Assembly (NCBI GenBank): GCA_031002005.1
Contig: CM061920.1
Coordinates: 108,125,447 to 108,189,446, forward strand
Length of the DNA stretch: 64,000 bases
From: Vandiemenella viatica
Lineage: Eukaryota; Arthropoda; Insecta; Orthoptera; Morabidae
Direction of reading: 5' to 3'
The notes below the pieces were generated by a model that was not told where the DNA came from, searched no databases, and saw nothing but the letters and a program-made list of their open reading frames with translations. Of this stretch, positions 35,835-47,201 are shown one piece after another. How positions within the stretch are numbered: the stretch's first letter is position 1; every line of letters starts with the position of its first letter. The translations under genes and the position numbers were made by a program.

Positions 35835-37285
35835 AACAATTTTCTGTCCTTTATGAGATATGTCCCTTACAAATTATAGGTAAAGTAGAATCAAATTGTT
35901 AAATGAACGAAATGCTACCTATTTTAGTTAACTGTCTTTCGAGATTTATTAATATAGAAGCAAAATGGAAATCATTTAATTTGATTAATAGGCTAGACAT
36001 GAAAGCAAAATATATTAAACATTAATAAAGAAGAACATTTTAACAGACCATGTGCAATTGACTCTGACGTAGTAAATTCATATCGAGCATGAAGAATCCA
36101 ATCTAAATACTTTAATTATCAGGGCACTTCAGGGTGCTAATAACGAAATGCCGGTGGACGGAGGATTATTCGATGTTTTTACCACTCTCTACTGACGGAT
36201 CTGAGTAGTACTGCAACCAACAGGCCATGTCGGCAGCAGTAATCACATTACCGGTCAGTTACCTGGTTTTTCCTTCATTCTTTTGTTAGTACGGCATTGC
36301 GGTATAGTGACACTGCGTTGTTATCATTAATAAGTTTTCAGTAATTATTATGTGACATCGCAGGAAACACCAAGTCTCACTCATCAGACTACAGACTTTG
36401 TTATTAAGCAAATAGCGCTTAAACTTTTCCTTACATCAGGTTGAAACAGTGTTCTAAGTTCTTCGTACTGAATCAGAACTGGTTCTTGAAACAGAATCAA
36501 ACATTTCATGAATATATCAGCTCCAACTCATAGTCAGAAAGTCTATGAAAAACAAAATTAATGCTTTACCGAATCACAAAACAGAATCAAGTTTCCGAAT
36601 GCTTCTAAAAGCCAGTATGAAAATTCATGTTTCTAAAATCAGAATCATTACTAGAAAACCATCAGAAACGGAATGTTCAGAGTACTCCCAATAGAATCAC
36701 TTTAAGACTGGCTATCATATTCATAATCAATGATCCTAATGCCCATCAGAAACAGAATTACGTTCTAAGAAGACTCCTCGTGGAGTCCTGCTATCTGCTC
36801 GATACCCTCTGCGGATAACATAGGCCTCCGGAAAACAAGAAGGCTCGATGATTCGCTATGAAAATTACCAAATTTAAAAATTAATTTACAACAATTGCAT
36901 TGCTAAACTCTTGTTCACTAACTACATTTGCACACAGTTCAATTATAGTCATTCGTTTACCACTGACAAGTATAAACACGTGATTTGGTATTCCCTGTAT
37001 CGGTAGCTCTATCCGATTCTGCATTATACAGTAAATCGCAGTCCCACGTAAATCTCATTCGTGTAATTATGGGTAAAATTGTCACGATCACAATGCCCTA
37101 TTGTCTCTCTCCTCTCTACACAATATTTCCTTCGCTTTGTCTCAATACAGTTCATTTTTAGTCTCAACAAGGTACAGCTACCCATGACCCTTTCACTTGA
37201 GCCTAACACACATAGAGTTTGCTTGTGACACTCACACTGTTTCCTTACCGCCTCTCCAACACCTTGAAGCCTCGTATCGCCCTCG
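35835..37285. other. No gene seen; cluster of CAGAATCA-like words at 36440-36760
   Basis: Words close to TCAGAAACAGAATCA occur at least six times in about 300 bp, without a fixed period. The short frame at 36627-36818 crosses them and is not credible as a gene. Confidence 0.4.
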
Positions 37286-37289
37286 AACA

Positions 37290-37312
37290 AACTCTCTCTC
37301 TCTCTCTCTCTG
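37290..37312. repeat. (CT)n microsatellite
   Basis: An uninterrupted CT dinucleotide run of about ten units. Confidence 0.9.
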
Positions 37313-37314
37313 AG

Positions 37315-39390
37315 GCCATGGCCTCTTCTCTCTTTACGCAATCTTCCGTACGAATGTTACTAAAAATCTTATTACTGTTATAATTATTGCAAACACAAAT
37401 AGAGAATGGCAACCCCCATCTTGGATGTTACAATACCAAAAAGGTGAAAGAATTTGTTATTCCTATTGGAGACATACCAGTTCGCTAGTTTTGAATGCAG
37501 GCAAGCCACCATTCTCAGTCTTGAATTTTGCGAACTATAACTTCTGACCCGGTGAGGCAACAACGCCTGTTTGTTTATTATCTGCGGCTCTCATTAAATT
37601 CTATTTCATTTGCGTATAAAAGGCTAGTTACAGAAGATTATGATGAGGTTGTATGTGGTTACAGTAGAACATAAACAAAACAGACCACAATGTTTGTCAA
37701 TACTCGTAAAAAAGCCAAGCCCAAGTGCAAAACTCGCGTACCGGCTGAAACAGCGTCTTACCAGTAATTCATTGATAAGCATGAAACACAGCAGGAGTGA
37801 GTGGTATCGGGAACTCAAGGAATTCATTGCAAATGCGTCTTTTCCATGTGCGAACTGAACTTTAGATCACCATTGGGAATGGCCTTTTTATTCCATCTTC
37901 CTGAAAAAGTATCAGTCGATAATTTTCACTACTTAAATTAACAATGAAGAGAGATTGACTTGAAAAATCAACGATAGTTTGTCGACAGTTTCTAGAACAC
38001 ATTTCTTCGGTTTTATGGTGCCATATAATTCGACTATAAAAACTGGACAGTTCGTAGACATGGCCGTAAAGTTGTTTCCCGCGCACTCCAGAAGGTTTCT
38101 CTTTCGGACATCCTTCGTTGAGCCAAGTGAGAACCACTAAGTTTTAGGCGTTGTGGAGGGAAGCGCGCCGTCATTTAGGTGTTGTTCCACCTCGTATCGA
38201 AACTTCAGAACAGTACGACGTCTGAATCGTTAGAACTGTGAGACTCGTTACCCCAGCCAACAGATCCAACCCTCAGCTATTAGTATCGAGTCGCTACAGA
38301 TGAACTTGAAAATACACATAACAGCACAATCTTACTAGTCAAATAATTTAAACACAAAATTCATTTACGGTTGGAAACGCGTCACACTAACGATATAGGG
38401 AGGCAGTTAAGCGAAGTCAGGGGCGTAATAAAGTGGCCGCGGTGGTGGCCCAATGTGTCATAGACGGCGCGAGTAAACCTACATATCCTATGGCCTGCGA
38501 AACCACTGTCCAGTTCCCCGCCTCTTTAGTTTTATTACACCAAACAAACGAGAAAAATCTAAAGCATACAGGAAACGACGATTAACACAATCTCGAACAG
38601 TCGCACCATTAGTTCGAGTGCTTCCTAAAACTATCTTACAACTCACGTACCTTAAAGAAGAGCATTATCAAGGCAAAAGAAGTTGTAACGCCACTGTTGG
38701 AATTATAGATATCTCTGTGAGCTACAGAACATCTCAGTGCAACGAGTAATAATATCGCGGGGTCCTGCGGGGAAACAGTTTGCGGGAATGAGGTGTTACT
38801 ATATGGCCATGGGAATGTAATACGGTCGGCGTTGAATGAATACAGTATTAGTGACCGGACGACTGTGATAAAAGTGCGGTGAAGACAGATGTACTGTTCA
38901 ACACGCAGTGGACAAATATTGCATTATTCACGTGTGGATAAGACTTTTAAATGGGGGATTGTAGAGTCTCACTGCGAGTGTGGAATAAATATGTGGTTTT
39001 TTATTTGAATTAAGGTGACTTCGACTCTCTTACGTTCACCTTTATCCACGAACCTTGCATATTCGGTGACGAAGTCTTAATATTATTTGTCTGGTGCATG
39101 CGTCTAGAAATACTGCAGTTCGTTAGACTGACGATAGGTACACTTGAACCTGCAGCCTTGATGAACACCGTGAATGCTATATAAGCAGTAATAAGTATGG
39201 CAGCACACGTTGTCGATAGTGAATGCACAAATTGCCGAACTTTAGAGTACTTTTTGTGGTTTTGGTGGTAGGGCAAGACATTGTCAGTTATCACGATTTA
39301 TATCATATGAACTAACGAGATCTGGACTCGTTTAATTAATTAACCATCGACCTCAATTAGTAGGTTACAAAGTCACCGGCTTGCAATTAA
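37315..39390. other. No gene identified
   Basis: Frames on both strands (37624-38137, 39010-39294) show no domain. 38395-38530 is GC-richer and may be a transposon remnant. The minus frame 39010-39294 is hydrophobic in its middle but has no recognisable family. Confidence 0.4.
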
Positions 39391-39395
39391 TATAG

Positions 39396-39725
39396 GACTA
39401 GATGGTGCCCACAACTTCGTTCATGTTTGTAAATAATTTTGATTGATAGCTACCGACATGCAACTACCATAGTGCACGATGGGTGACTCGAGGCTAATAC
39501 CACATACAACACGATGATCTGAGCAAGGTATATAAGGCTGGATTCACATGTCTTTGGACGAAATATGAAAATACCCCTCGGTCGAACCACAATATCTCTT
39601 CCCACCCCTACCCCCACTGCTACCGACATGCATCCACCATAGTGCACGATGGGAGACGTGAGGCTACTTCCACACCCAAATACCAGTGGTCGGCGCTGGA
39701 AAGTGAAATATAGGGACACACACGT
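39396..39725 (+). repeat. Repeat D remnant followed by two copies of repeat C
   Basis: 39396-39450 has a GCCCACAACTTCGTTCATG-type motif and a TTTTGATTGATAGC block (repeat D). Repeat C follows at 39450-39505 and 39619-39725, both with CTACCGACATGCA, CACCATAGTGCACGATGGG and GAGGCTA. The second continues with CACCAGTGGTCGGCGCTGG. D directly followed by C may mean they are parts of one element. Confidence 0.5.
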
Positions 39726-39729
39726 ATAT

Positions 39730-40325
39730 TTTTATATATATATGATTACGGGTGAGAAAGAAAGAAAGGGATCAGTACTTGGAGGAGACGTTATACGAGG
39801 ACAACTTTGGCGGGCTTTTCGGCGTATGCGACCAACATTTTGGAAACGCCTACAACTGCCAACGACGGCTGGAAAAATTGTTGATTACACTAAAAACTAG
39901 CAACGAGGGTCTTCGTTATGAAACACGATCTATGTGCGGCTGGTCTCGGTAAATTGTGGCAGCTTTCTGACAGAACATTTGACCGATGACGTCAGCACGG
40001 TACCAGATTTATACTGGGATCCGTTCACATTCATTCCACCACAAAACCAATCGAATAATACACGTATTTAATTCTGCGTGTTTACACTGATCTTCCCGAA
40101 CACGAACCACGACACTCAGTTTTGGTGACGCATTCATCAGTGTCAGCAGAAACATTTGATTAAAAAAATCCTATTCCCGGCCTACAGTATGATGGTAGAC
40201 ATAATAACTATCACAACTCTAGTATCATAGACCTCCAGTACATGGACTGGTTTTAAATCTGCTCAGAAGTTCCACATTCATTTAATTATGATGTTTGGGT
40301 TCCTTTACCGTTATTATCTTTCACT
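39730..40325. other. No gene identified
   Basis: Overlapping plus frames (39649-39952) begin inside repeat C and have no domain. They are not credible genes. Confidence 0.4.
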
Positions 40326-40329
40326 GTTT

Positions 40330-41040
40330 TATTCACTACCAAAATAGTCAATAACTCTTACCTTAAAATGTGAAGAATCATTCTGACTCTTTCTACAAAC
40401 TTCTTTCTATTCTTATTATATCAAAAATGGTTTTAGTTTTCAATTTTACCTTCCCAAATAATTTTCAAAATCCTTCTTAACACCAGATTTCAGATGATTG
40501 AATGTTACTTCTTTCTGATATTTCTATAGCACATGCTTTACATTCATAAATTAATGAACTCAATACATATCGTTAAAGAAATTTTAGAAATTGCCTATTG
40601 AGTCATAGGTCAATGTTGAGAACTAAAAGATTTATATAAAAAAGTATTTTTCTTAGAGCTATTCTGCTATTGATATCGTTCTTATTTCTGCCATCAATTC
40701 TAATTTTACTTACAAATTGGCAAAATTCTCTTGCTTCTTCTGTTACATTGTATCACAATTCTGTATTCTATACACGTTATTGGTATCACTTCCAATATAC
40801 TTCTTTAAATTTGTCTTTTTTTTATTTACCTTTCGACAAAATTTAGCTCCCGCTATTTTTTTACGTGCCTTTAATCAATTTTCAATATCTTCATACCGAT
40901 TCTTTCTTCTTGAAGCCTTATGCCACATATTTTTTCACTTTCTTGACTACTTTCTCGTGATACTCCATCCTTTTCTTTTAATAGTTATAAATTATTCCTC
41001 TATACCGATATTTTTAACTCTTCTTTAAAATTTTGAACAT
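40330..41040 (-). pseudogene. Decayed LINE reverse-transcriptase 3' region, minus strand
   Basis: The T-rich plus strand hides an A-rich coding strand. On the minus strand 40640-40715 reads SKIRIDGRNKNDINSRIAL. In LINE ORF2 proteins the matching post-RT stretch is LGS.IT.DGR...EI..RIA.AK. 40490-40590 then reads RYVLSSLIYECKACAI, followed by S.EIWC, matching the (V)LLYGCETWTL...FEMWC(W/Y)RR stretch of the same family. Many stops and frameshifts mean a dead copy. The hydrophobic plus-strand frame 40717-41028 is its antisense shadow. Confidence 0.65.
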
Positions 41041-41044
41041 CTTA

Positions 41045-41685
41045 ACATCAAATGCTTTTTCTTCGCCTCCTTGGTGACAAGGCTGAATATATGCTTTTAT
41101 GACTAGAAAGAGTCGAATCTTCTCTAGCTGCTACCAGACCCAATTTCTGCGTGAGAGATGCAGCTGAAGATGTGTGACTGGAATCCAAGACTAAAAGCCT
41201 GTTTTCGCGCTCAGATATAACGCGATGAGTGTACAGAGAAACGTCATTCTTCTTGCGAAGCACGATTTATGTACGTCTCTAACAGTGTGATACCCACACC
41301 CAGCTTAAAGTGTCATCTCATTCGGTAAAAAAGCGATTTGTCGTAAGCCAAAGATTTAAACCGCATCACACTCTTATGATGGAAGGAGTTACTATGACAT
41401 AGCGTGAACAAATACGTGCTGAAAATACAAACGAACTCTTGATTACTACACACAGGCAATTCTAGATTTTCTTGTGATCTTAAATCGAGTTATTATTATT
41501 ATTTTGCGTATGAACCCTATCGGGTCACACTAAGCATAGATTCTCTTCATGGCTTGTAATTAAGAATTTGTCCAATGTTTATAATAATAGCTAGACCCAG
41601 TGATTGACAGTTCCGGGAGCAATACGAGGAGCTCAAGTGTTGCCATCTGGCCGCAATCCGTGTAAGTTATGTGCACTGGTGTATT
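41045..41685. other. No gene seen; short (TTA)n near 41490
   Basis: A TTATTATTATTATTTTGCG stretch could be the reversed tail of a LINE. Otherwise nothing is supported. Confidence 0.4.
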
Positions 41686-41893
41686 AAAAATGAGTTACTT
41701 AGCCGGCCTCGGTAGCGTAGGGGCTAGAGTGCTAGCTCCGCGTGCCGAAGGCCGCCGGTTCGAATCCGGCCGCGGGCATGGATGTTAAGTGTCGTGTGTC
41801 TGTGTGAATGTCCTGTCCGTCCTGTGGCGTCCATACACTGAAAGAAATTATAATTACCTTGAGCTGGCTGCATGGCCTCCGTTGCCAAATGCC

Positions 41894-41931
<38 letters not shown>

Positions 41932-41939
41932 AGTTACTT
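41686..41939 (+). mobile_element. Young tRNA-derived SINE, family 3, with target duplication
   Basis: The 15-bp direct repeat AAAAATGAGTTACTT flanks the element (41686-41700 and 41925-41939). The tRNA head has an A-box-like TAGCGTAGGGGCTAGAG (41713-41729) and a perfect B-box GGTTCGAATCC (41757-41767). A ~110-bp unique body follows (GTCCTGTCCGTCCTGTGGCG, CCTTGAGCTGGCTGCATGGC), then poly(A) of about 35. The intact B-box, long clean poly(A) and perfect duplication point to a recent insertion by LINE machinery acting in trans. Confidence 0.9.
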
Positions 41940-41944
41940 CATAT

Positions 41945-42850
41945 TTTTACACATTATAGGTGTGGTAAGTGTTTTGTGGATTAATGTGGGAGCAAAATTT
42001 TTGCTCAGCATTATACTTTTGTTCTGTGATGTCTATTAACGTTAGCGATGTTTGTAGGTTATATGTAAACGATAGTTTAAACGAAGCGTGTAAAAGCTTG
42101 ATAGTTGAATTGTTTTTTGCATTAATCGCTAAAAACAGTTTAAATAAAAGGACGATCTTACTTTAGCAACTGATTCGTTTGTCAGTTGACAGAATCAAAC
42201 TGTCGACTCCAATATCCCTCCTAAACTTTCCTTCTAAACTATCTACACCAACTACAGACATATGAGAGTAAGTAAGATCTCACTACTTCATTGTTGTTTT
42301 TTAACATGGTTTTTATTTTCTTTGGGGTAAACACCACTTAGGTGAGACGAGGGGAGCGAGGTCAGTATCCTCCTCCCTCGGTTCCTCGAGTAACAGCAGT
42401 GCACGCTGGATCCGCTTCCGAGTCTTTGATTACGCGAGCGGAAATTTGATGCTTTCAGCTACGAGGCCATAAATCCAGGTTATAAACGGCAAATAAAAAG
42501 AAAAAGCTGTTACAGCTAGCACTACAGTCAACTTTTTATTGCTTCTGACATGACACAATAAAAAAACTTGGAACAATACGTTGCAGGATGCTATTGAAAC
42601 AACATAAGCTTTATAATTTGGGTGAATGAAATTTACTTTTAGAATTACTAGCAATTGTAATTAAATGCAGATTATATTAGAGCTGTTTGCTTCTTTCCCA
42701 TGAGAGAATAGTCTTGGATGATAGAGAACAGTACATATAATTCTTAATTAACTATAGTGATTAAGATTTATTTACTTCCCGTAAACACAATCAATTTATA
42801 CTTTTAAATAGATAAAATATATTAATAGATAATAAAACCACTATTTTAAT
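41945..42850. other. No gene identified
   Basis: A GC-richer patch at 42330-42430 sits in AT-rich DNA. Short frames (41969-42166, 42430-42654) lack domains. Confidence 0.4.
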
Positions 42851-42854
42851 TCAA

Positions 42855-43985
42855 CAAACTTTGACAAAAACAACTTCAAAATTGAAATTTATGGGTGAAA
42901 TCTCTGAATCATTTGAAATTAAAACTGGTGAGATGGGTTATCACCACCCCTGCTCAACATGGTACTAGACAAGACCATTAGCGCATGGAAAAAATAAATA
43001 TCTGGAATATATATGGGAACAAAGGATAAACGAATCAACATAAAATGCCTCGCTTTTGCGGATGGTCTAACAATAACTACACTAACTCCTGAGGAAGCCA
43101 AAAATGCTGTTGAGAAGCTTCATGAGATAGCCATCAAACCGGTATCCAAATCTCTTATGAGAAACACAATATATAGACTCCAAAAGCACAAACCTGAAGG
43201 CACTCGTGACCAAATACGGCACTATCAAACAAGTTAGACACTTTAAGTACTTAGGAGAAATTACTGGGAATACTGGAACTGAGAAAGAATCCCACAAAGC
43301 CCGCGCTGAAAAACTACGAAAAGCATATGCAAGTACTTGGAATACTTACAATAGGAAATCACTTTCCACCAAAGTCAAACTCCATCACTACCACACTGTC
43401 GTTCTTCCAGGAGCACTGTGCACGACGGAGACATCATCATTAACGGTAAATGTCAAATTAATCGAAAAAATAGATAGACAGATACTGAGAAAAATATTCG
43501 GCCCCAAGATCCAAGATGGCATCTGGAAGCGCAAAAGCTCAGAAGAACTGTATTCACTGACCGCACGATTCACCTCACTCGCACGAAAAGACGCATGAAA
43601 TCATACGGACATATAGCACGAATGGATGACTCACGACTTACCAAGAACATTTTCCACATCGTCAATGGACCCTGACAAACCAAAGCTCGCTGGTTTATAG
43701 AAACCCAGAAGGACCTCCCAGAAATCAGCCTAGATCCACTGACATCTACACGCGGTATATATAGACAAATAATTACTTCACATAAATTTGCCCCTAAGAT
43801 CCCAACAGATACAAATCTGAAACTCAGAAATGCATGGACAAGAGAGAGACGTCAAGCACACAGCGAAATGATGAGGAAGTTTTACGATGATAAGACGAAC
43901 AACAAGAAGAATAAGAAAGACAATACAAATTAATGATTCCACGCGCTCCTTAGTGGGCTAAACGATAAAATAAAAAATAATATTA
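42855..43985 (+). mobile_element. RTE-like LINE 3' fragment, degenerate
   Basis: Reading the plus strand: KFMGEISESFEIKTG (about 42880-42925), then in another frame GLSPPLLNMVLDKTI (42933-42980), CLAFADGLTITTLTPEEA (43043-43100), and FKYLGEITGNTGTEKESHKA (43245-43305). RQILRKIFGPKIQDGIWK (43477-43530) and YGHIARMDDSRLTK (43604-43645) follow. These are the RT core and post-RT signatures of a common insect LINE family (GEIS..FEIKTGVRQGDGLSPLLFN, LAFADDL). The ADD box reads ADG. An AT-rich simple tail ends near 43990. The 5' two thirds are missing. Confidence 0.75.
43206..43598 (+). pseudogene. Post-RT part of the RTE-like ORF2
   Basis: The 130-codon frame covers the linker after the RT palm (HFKYLGE) to the RKIFGP block, then breaks. 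The same coding sense continues in another frame with YGHIARMDDSRLTKNIF. The piece before it (43013-43237) carries the mutated FADG box. Loss of the second catalytic Asp and at least three frame breaks make it non-functional. Confidence 0.7.
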
Positions 43986-43989
43986 AATA

Positions 43990-44525
43990 AATGAATGAAC
44001 TTTCCCTGGACCCTGGTTAATTCCTACATTGTACACAATTTCACAAAAACGAACAGTTTACCATACCAGTAGTTATCAACAAGTGTAATCTTATGTTTCG
44101 CTATCCCAATGCATATTTATTTTCCCATTAGTTTTCAGGTAGCAAGAAAAAACATTTTTTTCATTGAGTAAAATAGGTATTGAAGAAAAAACCTTTTTCA
44201 ATTTTGCCTTAAGGTTGTCAGGCGTTAGTGTATATTTTTATATGTAGTCTCGAGACATTTGTTCAATCTGCACGTCGCGTCGTAATTTCTAGGGAAGAGA
44301 GATCGAATATTTTAGAGATTGTATTTGTTATCACTTACGCACCTAGGCGAATTCTGAGACGGTCCCCACATTAAACCAGCAAAAATACCCTTACCATACA
44401 GAACAAAGGTTACGCGTTTAACAAACAGATGGCGACACTGCCCCCCCCCTCCCCGTAGTATAGGGCCAACGAGAGACGTTGGGAGTAGAAACTTTGCCAA
44501 CATGCTATAAGCCATACGATCACTG
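43990..44525. other. No gene seen
   Basis: AT-rich. A C-run lies near 44441-44448. Confidence 0.45.
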
Positions 44526-44529
44526 AAAA

Positions 44530-44607
44530 CTTCCCTTCCACAACCGTCTCTAAAGACCTCGCTGTTAAGAGACGTTAAGCAGTTATTGAAAAAAAAAAAA
44601 AAAAAAA
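44530..44607 (+). mobile_element. SINE family 1, 3' tail only, with poly(A)
   Basis: CGTCTCTAAAGACCTCGCTG followed by TTAAGAGACGTTAAGCAGTT and poly(A) to 44607 is nearly identical to the tail of the copy at 3525-3776. It is therefore a recent, strongly 5'-truncated insertion. Confidence 0.75.
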
Positions 44608-44609
44608 CC

Positions 44610-45375
44610 TTCTACAAACCATAACTAAGTTACGTTGGAAATTATATAGTTGAAAGAGTATCTCTTCGCTGCAAGTAATTTGAATATCTGCACCACTATT
44701 CGAAAATTCAATTTAGTAAAACTAATACATATGGAATCATTTACTTCTAGACGAAAAATATTGAGTAATGTTAAGCGGTCCCTAGCGGTCAATTCATGTA
44801 CCTTGCAGACCACTATCGTGTTGTAATTAAACTAGCTTCATTCAGAACAAAGGAAATATATCAGCTGTTTTAGACAGATCATTTTCCTGTTCAGACTATT
44901 GCCTGTTGTTTAAATAGTTCCTCGAATCGGTATTGGAATAAGATCGAATCAGCGGCGTGCCTGCCTTCAAAGAAAGCCAACCAGGACGAGATAAACCGCG
45001 CCACGAAAAGAGAGAGTTCTCTCTCTATGAGAGGCCCAGGGGAGCGCTTCCGGCGCCGACAGAATCGAATTACTCGAGCGTCACAGAGGCAGGAAGAGGG
45101 GCTGCGCAAGTGTGCAGCCGTGATACCCCCTGAGTAACGCAACCACTGATTGGTAGCGATTAGCTGACTGAAAATATTTTACAAAATCACATTCAATGTT
45201 AATAACGCTCAGATTAATTGTTGTTCTTTCTTTTACTGTTCGAACAGTAAAATCAGCGGGGAAAAAATGTAATAAAATACATGGTGCACACACTGTTCTA
45301 AAGACGTCAACCATATTACCTCAGATTTGTTCAGACACCATCGTGGCTGATATTATACCACATTATTATCGTCTA
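44610..45375. other. No gene identified; GC-rich patch at 44940-45125
   Basis: The GC-rich patch is open on the minus strand (44891-45142) but shows no domain. Confidence 0.4.
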
Positions 45376-45380
45376 CTCTT

Positions 45381-45597
45381 ACCAAGCCTGGTGTGTGAGT
45401 GGTAACGCTCTGGCCTGGCAGTCACGAGCATCCAGGTTTAAATCCCGGTCTGCCATCCAGATTTCGGTTTTACCCAGTTTCCCAATATCGCTCTAGGCAA
45501 ATGGCGGGATAGATCCATCAAAAGGCTACGGCCGAATAACTGCAAGTTCCTTATCCCGTATTATATCTCGACTCTAAATACGACCCGTAAAGTAAAA
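45381..45597 (+). mobile_element. SINE, family 1
   Basis: The head reads ACCAAGCCTGGTGTGTGAGT with TGGTAACGCTCTGGCCTGGC and B-box AGGTTTAAATCCC. The body and tail blocks (CATCCAGATTTCGGTTTTAC, CTAGGCAAATGGCGGGAT, ACGGCCGAATAAC, TCTCGACTCTAAATACGACC) are in family order. Confidence 0.7.
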
Positions 45598-45599
45598 GA

Positions 45600-46120
45600 A
45601 GAAAAACATCATTTCAACAGCCGAAAATAAAAAATTAATGCATTAGAAATACAGTTTAAGTGAAACAATAACTATACGTTTACAATCTAACAATAAATTA
45701 AAGTCACTTGCATTCATTTTGAAAATTTGTAGAATATTCAGTTTTTTATAAAATCTAAAAACTGTTTATACATGTTTTGATTCATTTATTTCTGAAATAA
45801 TTAGAAAAAATTGCTGGAAAATTACAAAACAGCGGCAATTTGTAACAAAAATATTACATGAACAAATGCTGCCTACAGATAGTGGGAAGCTGTGAATTCT
45901 TTATCACAATTTTCTGGTTCATTTATTTTATAAATTGTGTTAACTGTTTTCGCTGGTTTGAAGTAGGTCCATATATGGTGGCCTGCCCTCAAGCAGGCAT
46001 GAGGGTCTCAGGAGCATTACCAAGACAGATGCGGAGGCAGGCTGCACTGTTGTATGGCGGTGCTGATTGTTATTACGAGTAGCGTGTTGTTTGTGCTGTA
46101 TGTATGAAGGTAAAACCCTG
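45600..46120. other. No gene seen
   Basis: AT-rich. The short frame at 45858-46082 has no domain. Confidence 0.45.
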
Positions 46121-46124
46121 ATGT

Positions 46125-46415
46125 CTACCTTGTCAGGCCAACGATTCCGAAAGATACCAAAATAGATCGCCATTCGATGGATGACTCGTTAACAACAGTG
46201 TCGTATACCCTCGCTCTATAACCACTGCAATTTCTGGAATTTAATATAGATATCTGATACACAACTTCTGTGGTGACCACGATTTCTTTAGTGGGCGACG
46301 AAAGGGAGAGTCTGTGCAACAGGGAGCTTGAGTGACTAAAGACAGGGATTCGAACCAAGGACCGCTGGAGCTCTGGTCAGACTCCTTAACCACTGAGACA
46401 CCTGACCGCCGTATT
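46125..46415 (-). mobile_element. tRNA-derived SINE, probable separate family (4)
   Basis: On the minus strand CGGTCAGGTGTCTCAGTGGT is followed by TAAGGAGTCTGACCAGAGCT and GGTTCGAATCCCTGTC, a good A-box/B-box pair spaced as in a tRNA. The 200-bp body to about 46125 is unlike families 1-3. Only one copy is in the window, so the family status is inferred from the head. A decayed tRNA pseudogene is the alternative. Confidence 0.5.
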
Positions 46416-46419
46416 GAGT

Positions 46420-46800
46420 GACTGAGAGTGGTAGTGCACAGCAAACGCTGGCTAGGAGAGAGAGGCGAGTGACGATCGACTGACGGAAGAAAAATATACT
46501 ATCACTTGAGTTTGATTGATAGAAACTGATGGTACAGATTTAGTATTCGAATCCGGTCTTGCAAGAGTGGAATAGCTGCTGTTTAGACGCAAGCTTGCTT
46601 CGTGTGAGGGGAACGAGTGCCTGGAGTGAATTACTCAGCTCGCTGAGGGGTAGAAGGATTCTGGATACAGACTGAACAGCAATACAGTTTTTCAGTCTTC
46701 AACCAATATAATGACTACAAAAATTCAAGCCGTAAGCATGAGAAGGTTATCTTAATTTCGTGCTTAATTTTAAAATCAAGATGTTTTTGATGTTAGCTCT
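46420..46800. other. No gene seen
   Basis: Nothing recognised before repeat A begins. Confidence 0.4.
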
Positions 46801-46806
46801 AGTCTC

Positions 46807-47201
46807 AAAGCTCGTCAGAAATGGCGTGTTGAACGCAGGATTCTGGCAATTCACGTCTTTACAGTTGCTTAACTATATGGAATGGGTATTACGTAATGCT
46901 CATAACCTTGATTTTGCCATTTTTACATATTTCAGTTGTAGTTTATATAGTGATACAGTTGTAACTTTCACTTCATTAATAACGACATTAGTATGAAACC
47001 AATCAGATTAAAAATAAATTGGAAATCCAAAAACCTTATGCTGTGCCACGTAATACCAGTTTTATTTCTGTTCTAGACCACATTCTAGAAGATAAATATA
47101 GAACTAATGAACGAAGTAATAACTTTAGTCAGATATCACTTATGAAAGCAGTTCAAATTGTTTTTAACATTAAACTCATGGTGAATTATGCTGTAACAAA
47201 A
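46807..47201 (+). repeat. Repeat A, left part, interrupted by the Jockey LINE
   Basis: It begins with the decayed hairpin (CTCGT at 46811-46815, GGCGTG) and the landmark GGATTCTGGCAATTCACGTC with CAGTTGCTTAACTATATGG. Across 47000-47080, ATTAAAAATAAATTGGAAAT and the CCACGTAATACCAGTTTTAT-like block match 25431-25495 of the other copy. The repeat resumes at 51305 beyond the LINE. Confidence 0.65.

Noticed and set aside
40717..41028. A 103-codon hydrophobic plus-strand frame resembling a membrane protein
   Set aside because: It is T-rich by composition, has many in-frame hydrophobic codons only for that reason, and the minus strand carries LINE motifs.
41701..41775. Possible tRNA gene with a perfect B-box
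   Set aside because: It is the head of a SINE with target duplication and poly(A).
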